Source of the DNA: Phyllostachys edulis
Lineage: Eukaryota; Streptophyta; Magnoliopsida; Poales; Poaceae
Assembly: GCA_036346405.1 (NCBI GenBank)
Contig: CM070568.1
Coordinates: 6,888,221 to 6,952,220 of the forward strand
Length of the DNA: 64,000 nucleotides
Reading direction: 5' to 3'
The notes beneath the pieces were generated by a model, which worked only from the letters and a program-made list of their open reading frames with translations, had not been told where the DNA came from and did not search any database. The position numbers and the translations under genes are program-made. Below are positions 33,301 to 47,000 of the stretch, in pieces (the stretch's first letter is position 1; the number at the start of each line of letters is the position of its first letter).

Positions 33301-34454
33301 GATTGGCGAGCCACTGAGGGTGATCGACTTCACGAATAAACCCAGCTTTGAGGAGTTTGTCAATCTCCATCTGGATTGCCTCCTTTCGATCAGGAGCAAA
33401 ACGTTGTAGCTTCTGCTTGATCGATTTCTTGTCAGGCTGGAGAGCCAGCCTGTGCTCGATCACCTCCCGGGGACTCCGGGCATATCGGACGCCTGCTAGG
33501 CGAATACTTCCTGATTTGCTCGGAGGAAGGAGATGAGCGACTCTTCCTATTTGGGATCGAGTCTTGCCCCGACCAGAATCTTGTGGGTGGATGAGTCAGT
33601 GTTTCCTGACCCAGGTGGCGACTTGGCGCTGTCCGGAGAAGCGCTTTTGTCGAGTGATACCTCTTTTGTCTGGTCGGATGGCTTTGGTGTCATCTTTGGC
33701 CTTGAGTGCTTGACCTGCACGGTAGATAGATTAGCCTCTCTGGTCGAAAGTTCATCGACCAGTTCTAAGGATTTTCGATCACACACGTAAGCCATTTTCT
33801 GATCTCCTCGAACCGTGATGACCCCTTTAGGTCCTGACATTTTCAAACTTTGATAACCGTAGTGTGTGGCTATCAAGAATTTTGCTAAAGCTGGACGACC
33901 CAGGATTCCGTTGTATGCAGACTCAAAATCAACTATATCAAATGAAATCTTTTCTGTTCGGAAGTTGTCAGGTCTTCCGAACATGACCGGTAAGGAAATT
34001 TGTCCTATTGGTTTAGTGGTGGAGCCAGGGACTATACCGTGAAAGGCATATTTCACTGGTTTCACCTTGGACTTGGGAACTGGCATGTCTTCTAAAGCTC
34101 CCGCAAATAGAATGTTTAAAGAACTACCACCATCTATTAAGACTCGATTAACCCTATAATTATTAATAGTAGGTTCAACAACAATAGGGAACCTACCTAG
34201 TCGAGTCAAAGGGATGGGGCAGTCTTCTTTGCTGAAGGAGATTGCGGTGTCTGACCACCTTGATGGCTTGATGATGGTCGGAGGTTCTACGAGGTTGACC
34301 TCCCGCTCCATGGCCTTGAGATGATGCCTTGACTCGTATGAAGAAGACCCACCAAAGATCATGTTGACCGTATGTTGAGGCTCTTGGTACTCCATTTCTT
34401 CGTCGCCATCTTTATCCTTTTTGGAACTTGTTTCACCGAGTTCTTGTATTGTGG
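30347..34454 (-). pseudogene. Element B pol (with the end of gag), broken
   Basis: Minus strand from the right. The end of gag runs into the protease in one 282-codon open frame (34395-33547) with VLIDGGSSLNILFAGALEDM. RT (33463-32546) shows FIREVDHPQWLANPVMV, MCIDFTDLNKACPKDNFPLP, LDAYSGYHQINM, CYVKMPFVLKN and LVSARGIEANL. RNase H and a second RNase H follow. The 31934-31260 frame carries the end of that domain and the start of integrase (TLYKRGSHGVLMRCISQTDGIK, EIHEGVCGGHHSYC). Integrase continues to NIDQLRKFYV at 30347. Stops include a TGA at 33268-33266 that is shared with A. The frame joins the gag part at 49752 if element C and one GGAGT copy are removed. Confidence 0.85.
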
Positions 34455-34459
34455 GGAGT
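34455..34459. repeat. Element C target duplication, left (GGAGT)
   Basis: GGAGT, identical to 49747-49751. It proves that the gag-pol pieces of B on either side belong together. Confidence 0.9.
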
Positions 34460-35185
34460 TGTCGACGATCGAATCGCCGATCTTCTGAAAATAAACGAGG
34501 AAAATGAAGTGGAATATCACGGAATGGAATGGGGTCGCTCTTTATTGATATGAACTGGATTTACAAGATGTGGCTAAGTACTACCTGAATTACATGAATG
34601 GAGGAATGTAGCAGCAATCGGACTTAGAATATGAGTCTAAGGTCGATTATCTAGCTTCTAATTCCACCGCTTAGGCTTCTGTGCATATCTTTGCCTTGGC
34701 CTTGTTTTGTGTGTCGCCTATCGTCTCCCTTCTTATCTCTGTTTTTTTCCTTTCGTCTTCTGTGCTTCACCTTTAAATAACTTCGAAGAGGTGGCGATTA
34801 CTCTGGAGAAGCGTCCTCGTGAAGCGTACTGTTGGTGGAGCGGTAGAAGCGATTAGCAATGTGCTAACTTCCTTGCGGTTGCTTGTGAAAAGCTTAACCG
34901 TAGGGTGGTTAATAGTCAATGTCTCAGGGTTGTACCATCGCATGGTTTGGAATTATAACACGTGTTCCATTCATCATACGATAAGAAATACCCGATTCGA
35001 TAATTTTACGAGCGGTTATCTGGTCGGGGATTAGGCACAAAGCCTCATCCGACCAGGGTACCCATTAAGTAACCTCTGAATACTAACGACCAGGGAGGTC
35101 GTTAGTCTTAGGGGTTACGACCATGAAGACGTATGGTCTTTTATTATGCATTTAAAATAATACATAGAGGTTTTAATCCTCGTCA
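34460..35185 (-). repeat. Element C 3' LTR (726 bp)
   Basis: The reverse complement starts TGACGAGGATTAAAACC and ends GATCGTCGACA. A TATA-like TATTTAAA (minus strand) is at 34772-34779. Confidence 0.9.
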
Positions 35186-35198
35186 GCTAGCCCCCGAA
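35186..35198 (-). other. Element C polypurine tract
   Basis: The reverse complement reads TTCGGGGGCTAGC, as in A and B. Confidence 0.8.
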
Positions 35199-35404
35199 CT
35201 TTAAATGAACTGGTCGTGCATATACCTTTTTCCGATGAAATCGATCGGCGGAACCCATTTAATGTCGTGGTATCTAAAGTGGTCTGTGTTCACTTTAAAG
35301 TTGAGAACTTGCCTTGGGAAGCGAAGAGTTCCTCTCGTCGTTTGAACAAAAAGAAGCTTTTTGTCGGTTGGACTTTGTGGGAATCCTTGAAAGTATCGGA
35401 AGTT

Positions 35405-35411
35405 TATAAAA
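35405..35411 (+). promoter_or_regulatory. TATA box of the antisense gene (element C)
   Basis: TATAAAA, 147 bp before the ATG at 35558. Confidence 0.6.
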
Positions 35412-35557
35412 TCTTCTCTCATTTGGGCTCTTAGAATTTTTATGCTTCCAAAATCCCTTCGATCCCCTTTAGCTTCTCGCCAAGAAATCCTCGAGCCTTT
35501 TCTGTTCTTGACCACAAAGTCTTCAACTTCCACTACTCATCCTTGAGGATTTTCGCC

Positions 35558-38425
35558 ATGTCGAGCAAATTACTAAGTGGTTGCCTTGAATTGGGCAAGA
35601 AAAAGCTTAAGGCTTTGGCGAAGATGGGAATGCTCCCCAGATAGAAATCGATTAATTGGAGACCCGCGACCGGAGAGCATTTTCCGAGCCGTGAAGATGA
35701 GAAATCCTGTTTTCTCGCCTACATCGAATGTGGTGAGATTATCGGTACACAAATTCCTCCTCCGCGTTCTTGAACATTACGGGTGGAATTAGTGAATTTG
35801 GCCCCAAATTCGATCGCAAATATCAGATATTTTAGATATTTGTGCGAGGCATACACAGGAATACAACCGAACTTGAAGCTCTTTAGTTATTTCTACCGCA
35901 TGGTGATGGGAAAATCTGCGGCAAAATCTGAAGCGACTCTGGGGAATGCACATTGCGTCTTCATGACGGAAGGCCGATGAGTACATCCTCATGTATGCGA
36001 AATCTTCGTGGTCATCATGGAAAAAATCTTGGTTTTACATGAGTTCTTACGAAAACGGTGGCCTCTACTTGGAACTAGAGCAAGTGAAAACCCCAAATGG
36101 AAGGAGACCAGAAGAAGAAGGCAGGATAGTCAAAAGATGGGCGGATGCCATCTATGACTTTGCAGTCGAGGGCCCGACTTCGTGGCATGTGGTGAAGGAT
36201 TTCACCTTTCGTCCGATTAGCCCATTGAAGCTCGGGACTCATTCCTGCTCTGGTGCCTTGATCGTGATGAAGCTACCTCGAGAAGGTGGTAAGTCTTTGA
36301 GATAAATTCGATCGGTATTTTGATTTGATTAATGTATTACCTTAAAATATGTCTATTCTTCCTTCATTAAAGCTCTTTCCCGGGAAATTAGAGAACGAGT
36401 CAAGATGATCTGCGTGGGGAGCTCGGAGAAAAGGCCAATGCCCCAAGATCTTAGCCGTAACTCCTATTGAAGGAGACCGGCAAGGCTTAAGGTAATTTAA
36501 TCAAAAATTCCTTTTACCATGTGTATACATATATTCCACCAGATTTCCAATCGTGCTCTACTTTTGCGATCGGTCGGATTGCGAATCATACAATCTGGTG
36601 AGGATCAACGCCCCACCTTAGTTCCGACCGAAGTCGTGCCTCGAGGCACTTGAAGGAGATGAATCCTCGAGGTAATAGAACATTTGGAATCATATATGTA
36701 CGAATTTTTTTAGATAAAGGATTTATTCACCCAATCAAATTTGTTCTTTGATTTAGGTGGATAAGTTCGAGGGCCCGCAGAATGTAATCTGAGGTGTGAG
36801 ACTCAGAGTGGTCGTGCACGACCTTACGGTTATTCTTGAAACAATCGATCTGGAGATTGATGAAACCACTCCCTCCCACCGGATAGTCGATGAATGCGGT
36901 CCTTGATGAACTGGTCGAGGACATAGCTTCCGACATCTTGTTGGAGGATGTGAGGTTCCAACAAACCTTCTTTGGTCCGAACCGGCAAAATTGGAGGAGA
37001 AGAAAAGGAAGGCTAGAGGCACTGATTTCTCTCTTGCTGCGTTTGAGTCAAATCCCGAGATTAACAAGGTATGTACAAATGAAAGTGGTCGTATAAGTAT
37101 GTACCTCTAATAATTCCTTGATGATTTGATACTTTGAACTTCCCATCTTCGGTTTGCATAGGTCTTCGGTGTTCCGGGGTTTCCACTGTGTTCTTCTGAG
37201 GACTCGCACTGTGGAAGTTCGATCAGAGCACTTCTCGGGACAAAGTTCCCGAGGAAATAGTGGTCGAAGAAGCCCCGAAAGCGGTGACAAGGGCAACGGT
37301 TGAGTTGGATCCTTTGGTGATTGAAACCCCTTACGTGGAGGTAGATGCCTCGAGAGGTCTCAACAGTTCCGATCATCGTTGATAACCCTTCCCAACCTAA
37401 CAAGTTCCTTTTCGCCCCCGATTTATCGAGGATAAGGAGCTTGATGAGGCGTGGCGAAAGTATCGGATACTCAACTCAAGATGCACCCGATTTGATTTTT
37501 CTTGGTTATAATGACCAGCAATTCGGTAAGTATTCTCGACCGACTTCATAGCTCTTCTTTAAAAAGTTTATAAGAAACTTAAGAAAGAGAACGCTATTTG
37601 TGTAGCATTTGGTCGAGAACTTTGTTGTGATCGGAGGATGACCCAATGAGTTAAGGACTTGGAGCAAAAGCACCGAGTTGGAAAGTAAGAACTTTTCCTT
37701 TTGAACTTTTGTTTCTTCTTCAATACTTTGCTCCTCTACAATTATTCTCCTTATCGTATTCGATAGATCGGAGAAAATAAAAGAGGAGGTTGTGGTGAGA
37801 AAGCCAAGACGGCTCTTCTTGAAGAAGAAATAAAAGCTAAAGACGATCATATTTGTCAAGCAAGTTCACTTAAAGACCGGTTGATCGTGAAACAACGACC
37901 AAATATGAAACACTTAGCAAAACAAATGAAGGTAATATGTCGTAAGCTTGATTTTTCCTTCACTTATGCTTGTGTTCATTAATCGATTTGTTTTTGCAGA
38001 GCAAGCGCAAATCTTGAAATGAGTAAAAAAACTCAAATTTGAGCAGATAAGGAGGCGGCTCTTGCTCAAAATATTGATGAAAAGATTCATGCTTTGAACA
38101 AGATGATCTTTGATATGGGATCAGATCAAGCTCGCCTTCCTTAGGAGATCCAATAGAGAAAATGAACTATTTGGGTCAACTTCTAGAGGACCTTAAAGTT
38201 CGCTCAAAACTACTCGGACGAATTATGCCTGTGCCCTAAAAACAAGGCGTTGCAAGTGGAGTTAGTTTTGCTTTGGCAAAAGCGAAAGCTTCCGACCCTC
38301 CATAGATCTCCAAGTCTGTTAAAGATGACTTCAATCGCCCACTGAGGAGGCGACCAAGTTCATGGAAGAACTCAGCCACTCGGAGATATAGTTGTAGAGG
38401 AGATGGAGGTCTAATCTCCGACAAA
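35558..38425 (+). pseudogene. Element C antisense extra gene (aORF), heavily frameshifted
   Basis: Starts MSSKLLS and keeps recognisable pieces in shifting frames: GEHFPSRED, ELVNLAPNSIANI, YLCEAYTGIQPNLKLFSYFYRMVM, KSSWSSWKKSWFYM (35991 on) and GPTSWHVVKDF ending at GGTAAGTC (about 36291). Further exons follow the same order as in B: GEP-like exon 2 near 36375, an acidic exon near 36760-37065, and coiled-coil-like exons near 37770-38400. Dense small indels break every exon. It is antisense to the pol of C. Confidence 0.7.
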
Positions 38426-38969
38426 CAAGAGTTAGGTGGGAATATTTCTTAGAGTAGGTTCTCGCAAGTGTAAAAATATTTGAATATCTATGAAAACTTA
38501 CCTTTTATGTCATTGACAAAGCTTTTGTTTATCCTGCTTGACTTTTTTAAAATTCTCATATATTTCCTAGCCCCATCGCTTTATAGTAGAAGAACGCATT
38601 GTACAAGCGGTGAGCCAAGAAAGAGAATAAAAAGAGGTCATAACCATGTATGTGAGTTTTGAAGGTATGTTTGGACATGTAAGACAAAAGCGATCGTTGC
38701 AAAGATTAGGAAATCAAATGTGGTCAGACTAACAGTATGATTTCGACTAGTTATAGATCTTTGTTTGTCATAATGGAAATACCAATCAAAAACACTATAT
38801 ATGGTCGGAAAAAAGACTTTGTCAAACTTGACATAAGAAGAAATGCAAATATGTATGCAACAAATTATAAGTGAACTTTGTTTATATCTATTGTCCCATA
38901 ACTGGTGGAACTAATGCTAAGACACGAAGGCATACGACACATTTCTTGAAACGTGTTCAAATTCTGTAT

Positions 38970-39105
38970 CCGACTGGTAGCGAGGATCGTAAGAAAAGAA
39001 CCGTCGCTAGGAAGCTCCTTCCAGTGGGTGACCACGTGCGAAAAAGGAGAGACTTCGACTAGGAGGCTTTCCGTGTCCCGACCAGTAACCAGACAAGAAT
39101 AGACC
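38970..39105. other. Conserved spacer block (element C)
   Basis: Nearly the same as 29838-29970 in B, including GAGGATCGTAAGAAAAGAAC, CTAGGAAGCTCCTTCCAGTG and GGCTTTCCGTGTCCCGACCA. Confidence 0.7.
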
Positions 39106-39432
39106 AGAATCTTAAAATAATGAAGCATAATCTTCATAATCATAAGCATATCATTCATGAGATAGTTAGTTGTGTGGCGCTCTGATTACTCATTTTCTTT
39201 GAGAAAAGAGTGTAGTCGCGCGTGGGAATCATTTGAAGAAAAATGCTCACGACTAGGACCATAGAGTATCGTGAGATCCTTAAAAGGATATCGGAGAGAA
39301 AAATGTCTTCTCCACTGCACTAACAATAATAAACGACTGTAATGTAGGTGTATATATATAAGCAAGGTTGCACTTCTTAATTAATTAATGAATTTAATGA
39401 AATTGAAATTGAAAGAAATGAAAGAATGAAAA

Positions 39433-42400
39433 TTAAACATAGAACTTACGCAATTGATCGATGTTCCAAGAATTTGACAAAATTTGCCCATCGACATAGC
39501 CAACAGACGGAACACGGGTCGGGTTACTTCGACCACGGTGTAAGGACCTTCCCATTTAGGAGAAAGTTTATTGCGATTTGTTTGGCTCTCAATTTTTCTC
39601 GAGAACGGATCACCTCTGACAAGGTGCGAGGTCGCACCTTACGACTATGGTACCTTCGCATGGCTTGTTGGTAGGCCGCCGATCGCATAAGGGCTTGGTT
39701 TCGCTGTTCTTCAAGGAAATCGACGTCGCCGAAGTCGTCGCTCATTCGATCATTTTCGTCAAAACGATTAGTTCGAGCAGAGCCAATTTTGAGTTCGGAG
39801 GAAGCATGGCTTCAAAGACCATAAACCAAAAAGAATGGAGTTTCACCGGCCGCACGGTCGGTCGTGGGTTCGAACGCCCATAACACGAGGGAAGTTCTTA
39901 ACCCAAGCGCCGACCGCTTGATTAATCGGTCGAATACTCGGCGTTTGATCCCGCATAAGGATACCATTAGCCGCTCAATCGCTCCGTTGCTCTGCGGATG
40001 TGCAATGAAGCAAAATGAACTTTGACACCAAGTTCATCGCGAAATTCTGGAATTGACCGGAGAATCGGGAACCATTGTCTCGTGATGATACGATCGGGTA
40101 CACCAAATCGCGTGATCACATTTTTCAGAGAAATCTCTTAGCGGCCTCGCTTGTTATTTTAACGATCGCTCGGCTTCAATCCATTTTGTAAACATGTCAA
40201 TCATGACGAAAAGGAATTGAAGCCCCGGTGCTCTTGGGAAAGGTCCCGAATGTCCAAATTCCCAAAGTTGCAAAAGGCCAAGAAAGAGGAATTGTTTGTA
40301 AGGCTTGTCTTTGGTGGTGTACTTGTCGGCTATGAAACCGACATTGTACACACTTCATCACAAGCTCTTTTGCATCATGAAGGGCGATTGGTCAAGAATA
40401 GCCTTGCTAGGAAGGCTTTACCGACTGTGGTTCTCAGAGGAATGGTGTGCTCCACAGACACCTTCATGGATTTCGTTAGCAATCTAATGCCATCCGCTTG
40501 AGATATGCATCTCATCAACACTCCATGAGATCCTCGTTTATACAAGGTACTTTCGATTAGAGTGTATGATTTGGCTTTTCGTGCTATACGATCGGCCTCT
40601 ACATCATCTTCTCGAATTGTGTCATGTCAAGATAATTGTAGATCGATGTCATCCATCTCTACCTTGATCGTGATAAATACCAACCGTCAACGACACATGG
40701 AGCATCCATGTTCCTTGATTAGTTTGTTCAACTTGCAAAGAATCATGTATGTTCTCGGAAGGCTCAACTACCGAGGGTGAATTGAGTTGCTCGAGAAAAA
40801 CTCCGGCGGGGACGGCCGACCTCGTGGAGGCCATCCGTGCTAAGCTGGTTGCGCAGAAAGTTTTCCTTTCTAGGAATATGTTGGATCCGAAAACCGAAGA
40901 AGTGCTTTTCGAGTTTTCGTACTTCCGCCAGATAAGATGACATCTTGGTACTAGAGCATTGATACTCTTTCCCCACTTGATTCGCTACTAGTTGAGAATC
41001 GCCTTTCACTAGTCTCATAATCCCGAGCTTAACGAAGCCGCCGAGTCCCGCCAATAAACCTTCATATTCTCGCCACATTATTGGTGGCGTGAAAATTTAT
41101 CCGATGGCGATTTGATGTGTTCGCCGAAGAGGGATATCAAGACCACTCCGGCCCCGATCCTTGTAACATCAAGGAACCGTCGAATACATTGTCCACTCGT
41201 CGTGGTGTTCGTACTCGGGTCCTTGGGTGGGTTCAGGTTTGTCCATTCGCAATGAATTTCGCTATTGCTCGACTTTATTGCTGTTTCGTGAAATGAAATG
41301 GAGATCGAACGCCCTAGCTCGACCGCCCATTTGGCTATTCGTCCGATGATTCCTGTTTCCAAGGACTTGACCAAGGGATATCCGGTAGAGGTACGACCAC
41401 TTTGTGGGCACGAAAGTAGTGCCTTAGCTTCCTTGAAGACATAAGGAGGCCATAGAGCAACTTTTGTACTGTGGGTATCTTTCCTTTGGTCCATGTAAGA
41501 CTTCGCCACGTAATAGACCGGTCGTTGGATATTATCCCTTTCTACAACCAAGACACCGCTAAGCTATGCGTGGTGTTCTTCGCCACGTAAATTAGCAATG
41601 TTTCTCCGGTCTCGGAGAAACTAAAACCGGTACTTGTAAGGTACTTTTAAGTTCCTCAAAGGCATCGTTTGCCTCTTTAGTCCACTCAAAACTCCCATGT
41701 TTCGAAGAAGTTTAAAGAAAGGTAATCCTTTTCCCTAACCTTGCTATGAACGACTTAACGCCATCATATAGGTTAGTTTTGGACTTCCTTCTTCGTGGTT
41801 GGAGGGCGATCCGTCGATGGCGCAATTTTTGGCCGGATTTGCTTCAATACCTCTAGCGAAACTAGGAAACCGAGAAGTTTTCCAGTGAAACTCCGAACAC
41901 ACACTTTTAGGATTTAACTTGAGGTTATGTCTTCTCAAGTTATTAAAAGTTTCTTGTAAGTCAGAATGTGGTCGCCGTTGGTGGTCTTTACGACGGATCG
42001 TCAACATAAGCTTCTAGATTCCGACCGATTTGTGGACTAAAAGTTTTTGCATCAACCTTTGAAAAGTTGCACCAAAGATTTTTGAGACCAAATGGCATCT
42101 TAATATAACAAGAAGTACCATATGGGGTGATGAAGGAAGTTTTCCTCATCTTCTTTACACATACTAATCTGGTGGTACCTCGAATACGATCTAAAAACTT
42201 AGTAACTCGCACCCGTAAGTAGAGTCTACTAGTTGATCAATGCGGGAGGGGAAAGTCATCCTTCGGACAAGCTTTATTAAGATCTGTAAAGTCGATACAC
42301 ATTCGCCATTTCCCATTATTTTTCCTAACCATTACAGATTAGCAAGCCTTTGTGGGTGGTCGACTTCACGAATAAATCTTGCCCGAGAAGCTTGTCAATC

Positions 42401-43690
42401 TCCGATCGATTGCTTCCTTCCGATCGGGTGCAAAACGCGTTGTAGTTTCGCTGATCGGTTTTTATCGAGCTAGAGAGCAAGCCTGTGCTCGATCACCTCC
42501 GGGGACTCTGCATATCGGACGCTGCCAAGCAAACACGCCTTGATTTGCTCGGAGGAAGGAGACGAGCGACTCTTCCTATTTAGGGTCGAGTCTTGCCCCA
42601 CCGTAATCTTGCGGGCGGTTGGATCTGGTTGTCTCCGACCCATGTGACGACTTGATTTGTCGGAGAAGCGCTTTTGTCGAGTAGTACCTCCTTGGTCCGG
42701 TCGGATGGTTTGGGCGCCATCTTTGGCTTCAGTGCTTGACCCGCATGGGAGACGGATTAACCTCTCGGTCGGAAGTTCATCAACCAAAGGCAAAGGATTT
42801 CCGATCGCATACGTAGCCATTTTCGATCTCCTCGGTGTGATGACTCTTCGCCCGGCATTTTCAAACTTTGATAACCGTAATGCGTGGCTATCAAGAATTT
42901 TGCTAATCTTTGGTCGATCGAGGATTCCGTTGTATGCGGATTCAAGTTTACTACATCAAACGGGATCTTCTCTGCTCGAAATTGTCGTTTTCCAAACGCC
43001 ACCAGAAGGAAACTTGTCCTATCGGTTTAGCGGTAGAACCCTAACTATGCCATGAAAAGCATATTTCATGTGTTTCACCTTTGACATGGGGACTGCATTT
43101 CTTCTAAAGCTCCTACAAATAATATATTCAAGGAACTACCCCATCCACTAAGACCCGATTAACCCGACAATTGTTAATAGTTGGTTCAACGACGATGGGG
43201 AACCTACCCGGTCGAGCCGATGGGATGGTGCGATCGTCTTTGTGAAGGAAATGCGGTGTCCGACCACTTCGAGTGCTTGATTACAGCTTGGAGATTCGAC
43301 AAGGTTGACCTCCGTTCCATGGCCTTCGATGACGCTCGACTTGTATGAAGAAGATCCTCCAAAATCATGTTGATCGTGTGTTGGGGATCCCGGTACTCCA
43401 TCTCCTCGCCGCCATCCTTGTCCTTTTGGAGCTCGTTTCTCCATGTTCTGATTCTCGAAATGGTCCTTTACCCGCATAATAATCCTCCAGTTTCTTCCGC
43501 CAGACACGAAAGCGCAGATCATGCCTCGTCACTTTGGTGAAGTGGACACCACTTCTTATTCGTGCTCGAATCCTTGGTCGGAACTTTTGCTTTGCTTCGA
43601 CCAAGATAGTCCTTCTTGCCCTTCCGATCTTGTGCGAACGGCGAGGACTTCTTTGTCGTCGGGTCTGCGGTTCTTTTTCTTCTTGAGAGA
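39433..43690 (-). pseudogene. Element C pol and the end of gag, heavily frameshifted
   Basis: Minus strand. From the right: a lysine-rich gag linker (KKNRRPDDKEVLAV), a degraded zinc-knuckle region near 43510, protease traces near 43150, and RT pieces at 42212-41750 (TSFITPYGTSCYIKMPFGLKN, FNNLRRHNLKLNPK). RNase H and second RNase H follow at 41551-40764 (YYVAKSYMDQRKDTH; YLAEVRKLEKHFFGFRIQHIPRKENF), then integrase at 40500-39433 (LFLGLLQLWEF, FLFVMIDMFTKWIEAE, YHSRKVRPRTL). Unlike A and B, the codon after the RT tryptophan is CGA (42305-42303), not TGA. Indels of one to four bases occur roughly every 30-60 bp. Confidence 0.8.
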
Positions 43691-43695
43691 CTTCT
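43691..43695. repeat. Solo LTR 1 target duplication, left (CTTCT)
   Basis: CTTCT, identical to 46996-47000, directly outside the LTR ends. Confidence 0.9.
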
Positions 43696-46600
43696 TGTCG
43701 AACTCGGGAGCGAAGGATCCCGAATTCTCTGTGTTCATACATTAGTCCGGGATAGCTAATGTACACAGTCAAACAAAAGTGATAATCAAAACATATCACG
43801 ATTTTATTAATATTTATTCGAGTTTATTACAAAGGGCCCGAGGCCAAATAAAGTAAAACACAATGAGCGAAGGTAATAATAGTAGTAGACCCAACGATTC
43901 GCCACAGTAATCGCAGAAGCGCTGACCTAAGCGTCAAGATCCTCACCGCCTTGGTAGATATCTTCTCTGAATAAAGATTATTCAAAGAAGAGTGAGTACT
44001 ACTACCGTGCTCGCAAGTTACACCCAATATGGAATTGATATGCATGCATAAGGTAGACAAAGGATCTTGGCAAGGTTATTTTATGAAAGCGCTAGCTTTT
44101 AATTTAAATAATCATATTAGATTACAAAGCCATTTTATACAATAATCTAAATCACCATTTTAAATAACAATAGTTTATTGTGGATAACCTCCATAAAAGA
44201 TGATGGATATCCTCCAATCACAATGGCTACCCGCCTAATTTTCCCACAGACTATCCATCCCGAAATTATCTGTTGAAATCATTTTAAAACCAAAAACAAA
44301 ACTAACTCGAGTGGCTTTGCTAGCATGTCCATGACCGTGGACGCGCTATTCAATAGTTTCTACTCTGCAGAGTTTGTACAACTTTACCCACACGAGATAT
44401 TATACTCTTTGTGTCGGCCAATCCACGCTTCTTAAGGCGTGTGACAGAGCAAACATCACAAGGTCGTTACAATGTTCTACCTCAAAGTACTTGTGCCCGC
44501 TAAGGTTTCGCTTCCATTGACCGACCGTCCTCAAAACCCCTCTTGCGCCAGATGGGAAAAGCTGTCACCCGACACCCATACATACAACATAGCACAAATA
44601 ACTAAGAGGTATTACAAATTATTTAGCCAGGTCCTGCCCATACAGGACATGTGGTTGTACGATAAGGCATAACAAAATGCGCTCAAAGACCGGTCCTCAA
44701 TTGACTTGGGCGTCATTCAATTTAAACCCTGGGTCTTAATCTTAACCAGACTAAGCAGGTGCATAAACTGCACCCACCATTCATCCTTTTCGCCCAAGTC
44801 CAAACCCTTTTGATTTTATTTCTATAAAACCATCTTTACAAATTCTCTATGGTAAAACAATACCATAGTTTTAATTTTCAGCAAATTTTATTGAGTTGGC
44901 TAAAATTCTCCCAAAAACATAAATCATGATCTAAGTATTTGCGAAGCATTTGATTATTAAACATAATAATTTATCTAAAGTGACAAAGGAATGACATGGC
45001 AACATCCAAAATTTGGCATACAAGGATAATAGGAATAACTAATTATTTAAACAGGAATTTGAAATACTTGAATAAAATTATGCATGCATTTAATAATTTA
45101 AAACTGAATTTAATTAACTTTAAAATAATAGGGCAAAATGGTCAAAGTATAACTTGCCTTCGTTGCGTACCGAAAATCTAAGTCTTGAGAAGTATCTAAT
45201 TCCCTAATCGTCAAAGTCTAAACGTGAAAATAAGGCAAATCAAATAAAATTCAAACAAAATTCAGAAATACAAAATAAACCAAGTCTAAATATAATAATT
45301 TTATTTTATTGAGCTAGATAATCAAATTATAAAATTTTAGAAATTTGTTTCACTAAATTTGGAGTTAGGATTCAATTATTATGAATTTTATAAATTTTAA
45401 CCTAAATTTGATATTTAAAAGAATTCTAAATTCTAAAACAGAACTAAAATGAACTCTAAATTGAATTATTATATTTTATTTAGTTAGACAATAATTTTCT
45501 AAAATTTTAGCAACTTGAATCATCTAATTTGGAGTTATAATGCAAAAGTTATGAATTTTACAAATTTTAACCCTAAATCATTATTTAAATCAATTTCCCG
45601 AATTATTCTCCTAAAGGAAATTCTAGATATTGCGCATGATGACGTCGCGATGATTTTTTTCGATTTAAATGAATTAGAATAATTTCCCGACAAGTGGGGC
45701 CCAGTGTCATAGGCTCGGTCCACTCAGAGACCAATTCTACCCAACCAATGGATCGGAAATTGGTGAACCGTGACACGACGCGCTGACTAAGCGGCCACGT
45801 GGGCACATGTGGTGACGTGGCGGTTGCGTGGAGATGAGGTGGCGCCACGGTGGTGACCGGACGGGGGCGGCGCACTGGGCCCTAGGCTCGCCGGCGAACG
45901 ACGGTGAATTGATCTCCGGCGAGAGCACGAGGAGAAAGAGGGGAATGTGACGAGCACGGTGCTCACCGTGGTAGTGCAAGGGGACGACGGAATGATCGGC
46001 GGCGAGTAAAAATGCGGCGGCGGCGGTGAGCTTGCGGACGACGAGGATGCCCGAGGGTCTCCATGAGGTGGTAGTCGCGACGGTGTCGCGGTGATCTGGC
46101 GATTCAAGACGTGGACGACGGGTCGAGCGGGTTTGACCTCGCCGAATTGAAGAAAACCCAAATCTTCCGCGCGAAGAACTCTAAAATCGGGCTTCACAGA
46201 GGAGGAAGGAGATGTGAGTGGTGGTGTCAGCTTCGGCGTGAGAAGGGCTTCCCGATGCTCCCTTATATAAGGGTCGGGGTGGAGGAGAGGAGGGGATCGG
46301 GCACAGCGGCGGCGGTGGCGTTTTAAGGTAGTGCGGCATTACGGCGAGATCGTGTGCGAGGGAGGTGAAGAGTGGGCGTAACGGGCGCGGCGGAGTTAAA
46401 TAAATTAAATGCGCACAAACGCGAGTAAAGAGAGGGAGGGAATCGTGGAGAAGGTGAAGCTCGAACGGGCGGCTATGGCGGCATCGGGCGCGTCCACGCG
46501 AGGTAGAAGAGAGCGAGGAGGAAGAAAAGGTGCGGGCAGCTAGATCTTGATCGAACGGCACGAAATGACGGGTGGTGATGTAGCGTGTGTGGGACCGTTG

Positions 46601-46995
46601 GATTGAAATCCAAGCAGTGTCGTGAAGCGGAAAGCGCAGCGTGGAGAGCGGGCCGACTTTTAATGCTGCTTGCGCAGGAGTAAATGGGCCGAGCCAAGTT
46701 TCGCCCAATTGCTTTTTTCGATTTTCTTTTCATTTTCTATTTTAAATATTCAGCTTTAATTCATTTCGACTTTAGAATATAGCAAAATAATTCCAAAAAT
46801 TCTAGAAAAATTCTCATAAATTATTAGAGACATTTTATACTTAATAAAATTATTTCCAACTTAAACTTGATAATAGATTTTGTAGTTAAATTTATTTTAG
46901 CCTTAACTAATTAAGAAAAAGTTTTAAAATTTTGAATTTCCACAAAAATAAATAGTTTTAAATTTTCTCTGAAATTGAAATTTTGGGCTGTTACA
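43696..46995 (-). repeat. Solo LTR 1, Tekay/Del-like, 3300 bp
   Basis: In minus orientation it starts TGTAACAGCCCAAAATTTC and ends GAGTTCGACA, flanked by a perfect 5-bp duplication, with no internal retrotransposon region. It interrupts gag of element C within the lysine-rich linker. It shares GGCAAG.TATACTTTGACCAT with solo LTR 2. A fully palindromic TATA region, CCCTTATATAAGGG, lies at 46260-46273, about 730 bp from the LTR start. GC-rich open frames at 45600-46730 are composition artefacts. Confidence 0.9.
46260..46273 (-). promoter_or_regulatory. Palindromic TATA region of solo LTR 1
   Basis: CCCTTATATAAGGG is its own reverse complement and contains TATATAAG. Its position about 730 bp from the LTR start matches the TATAAATA of solo LTR 2 (57243), about 757 bp in, consistent with the LTR promoter. 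Confidence 0.5.
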
Positions 46996-47000
46996 CTTCT
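46996..47000. repeat. Solo LTR 1 target duplication, right (CTTCT)
   Basis: CTTCT, identical to 43691-43695. Confidence 0.9.

Noticed and set aside
34460..35185. Shared middle LTR suggesting a tandem retroelement formed by unequal recombination between B and C
   Set aside because: The GGAGT duplication and the resumption of B gag on the far side show that this LTR belongs to C only, inserted in B.
45600..46730. Several GC-rich open frames up to 175 codons
   Set aside because: They fall within a solo LTR, overlap on several frames and show no conserved domain.
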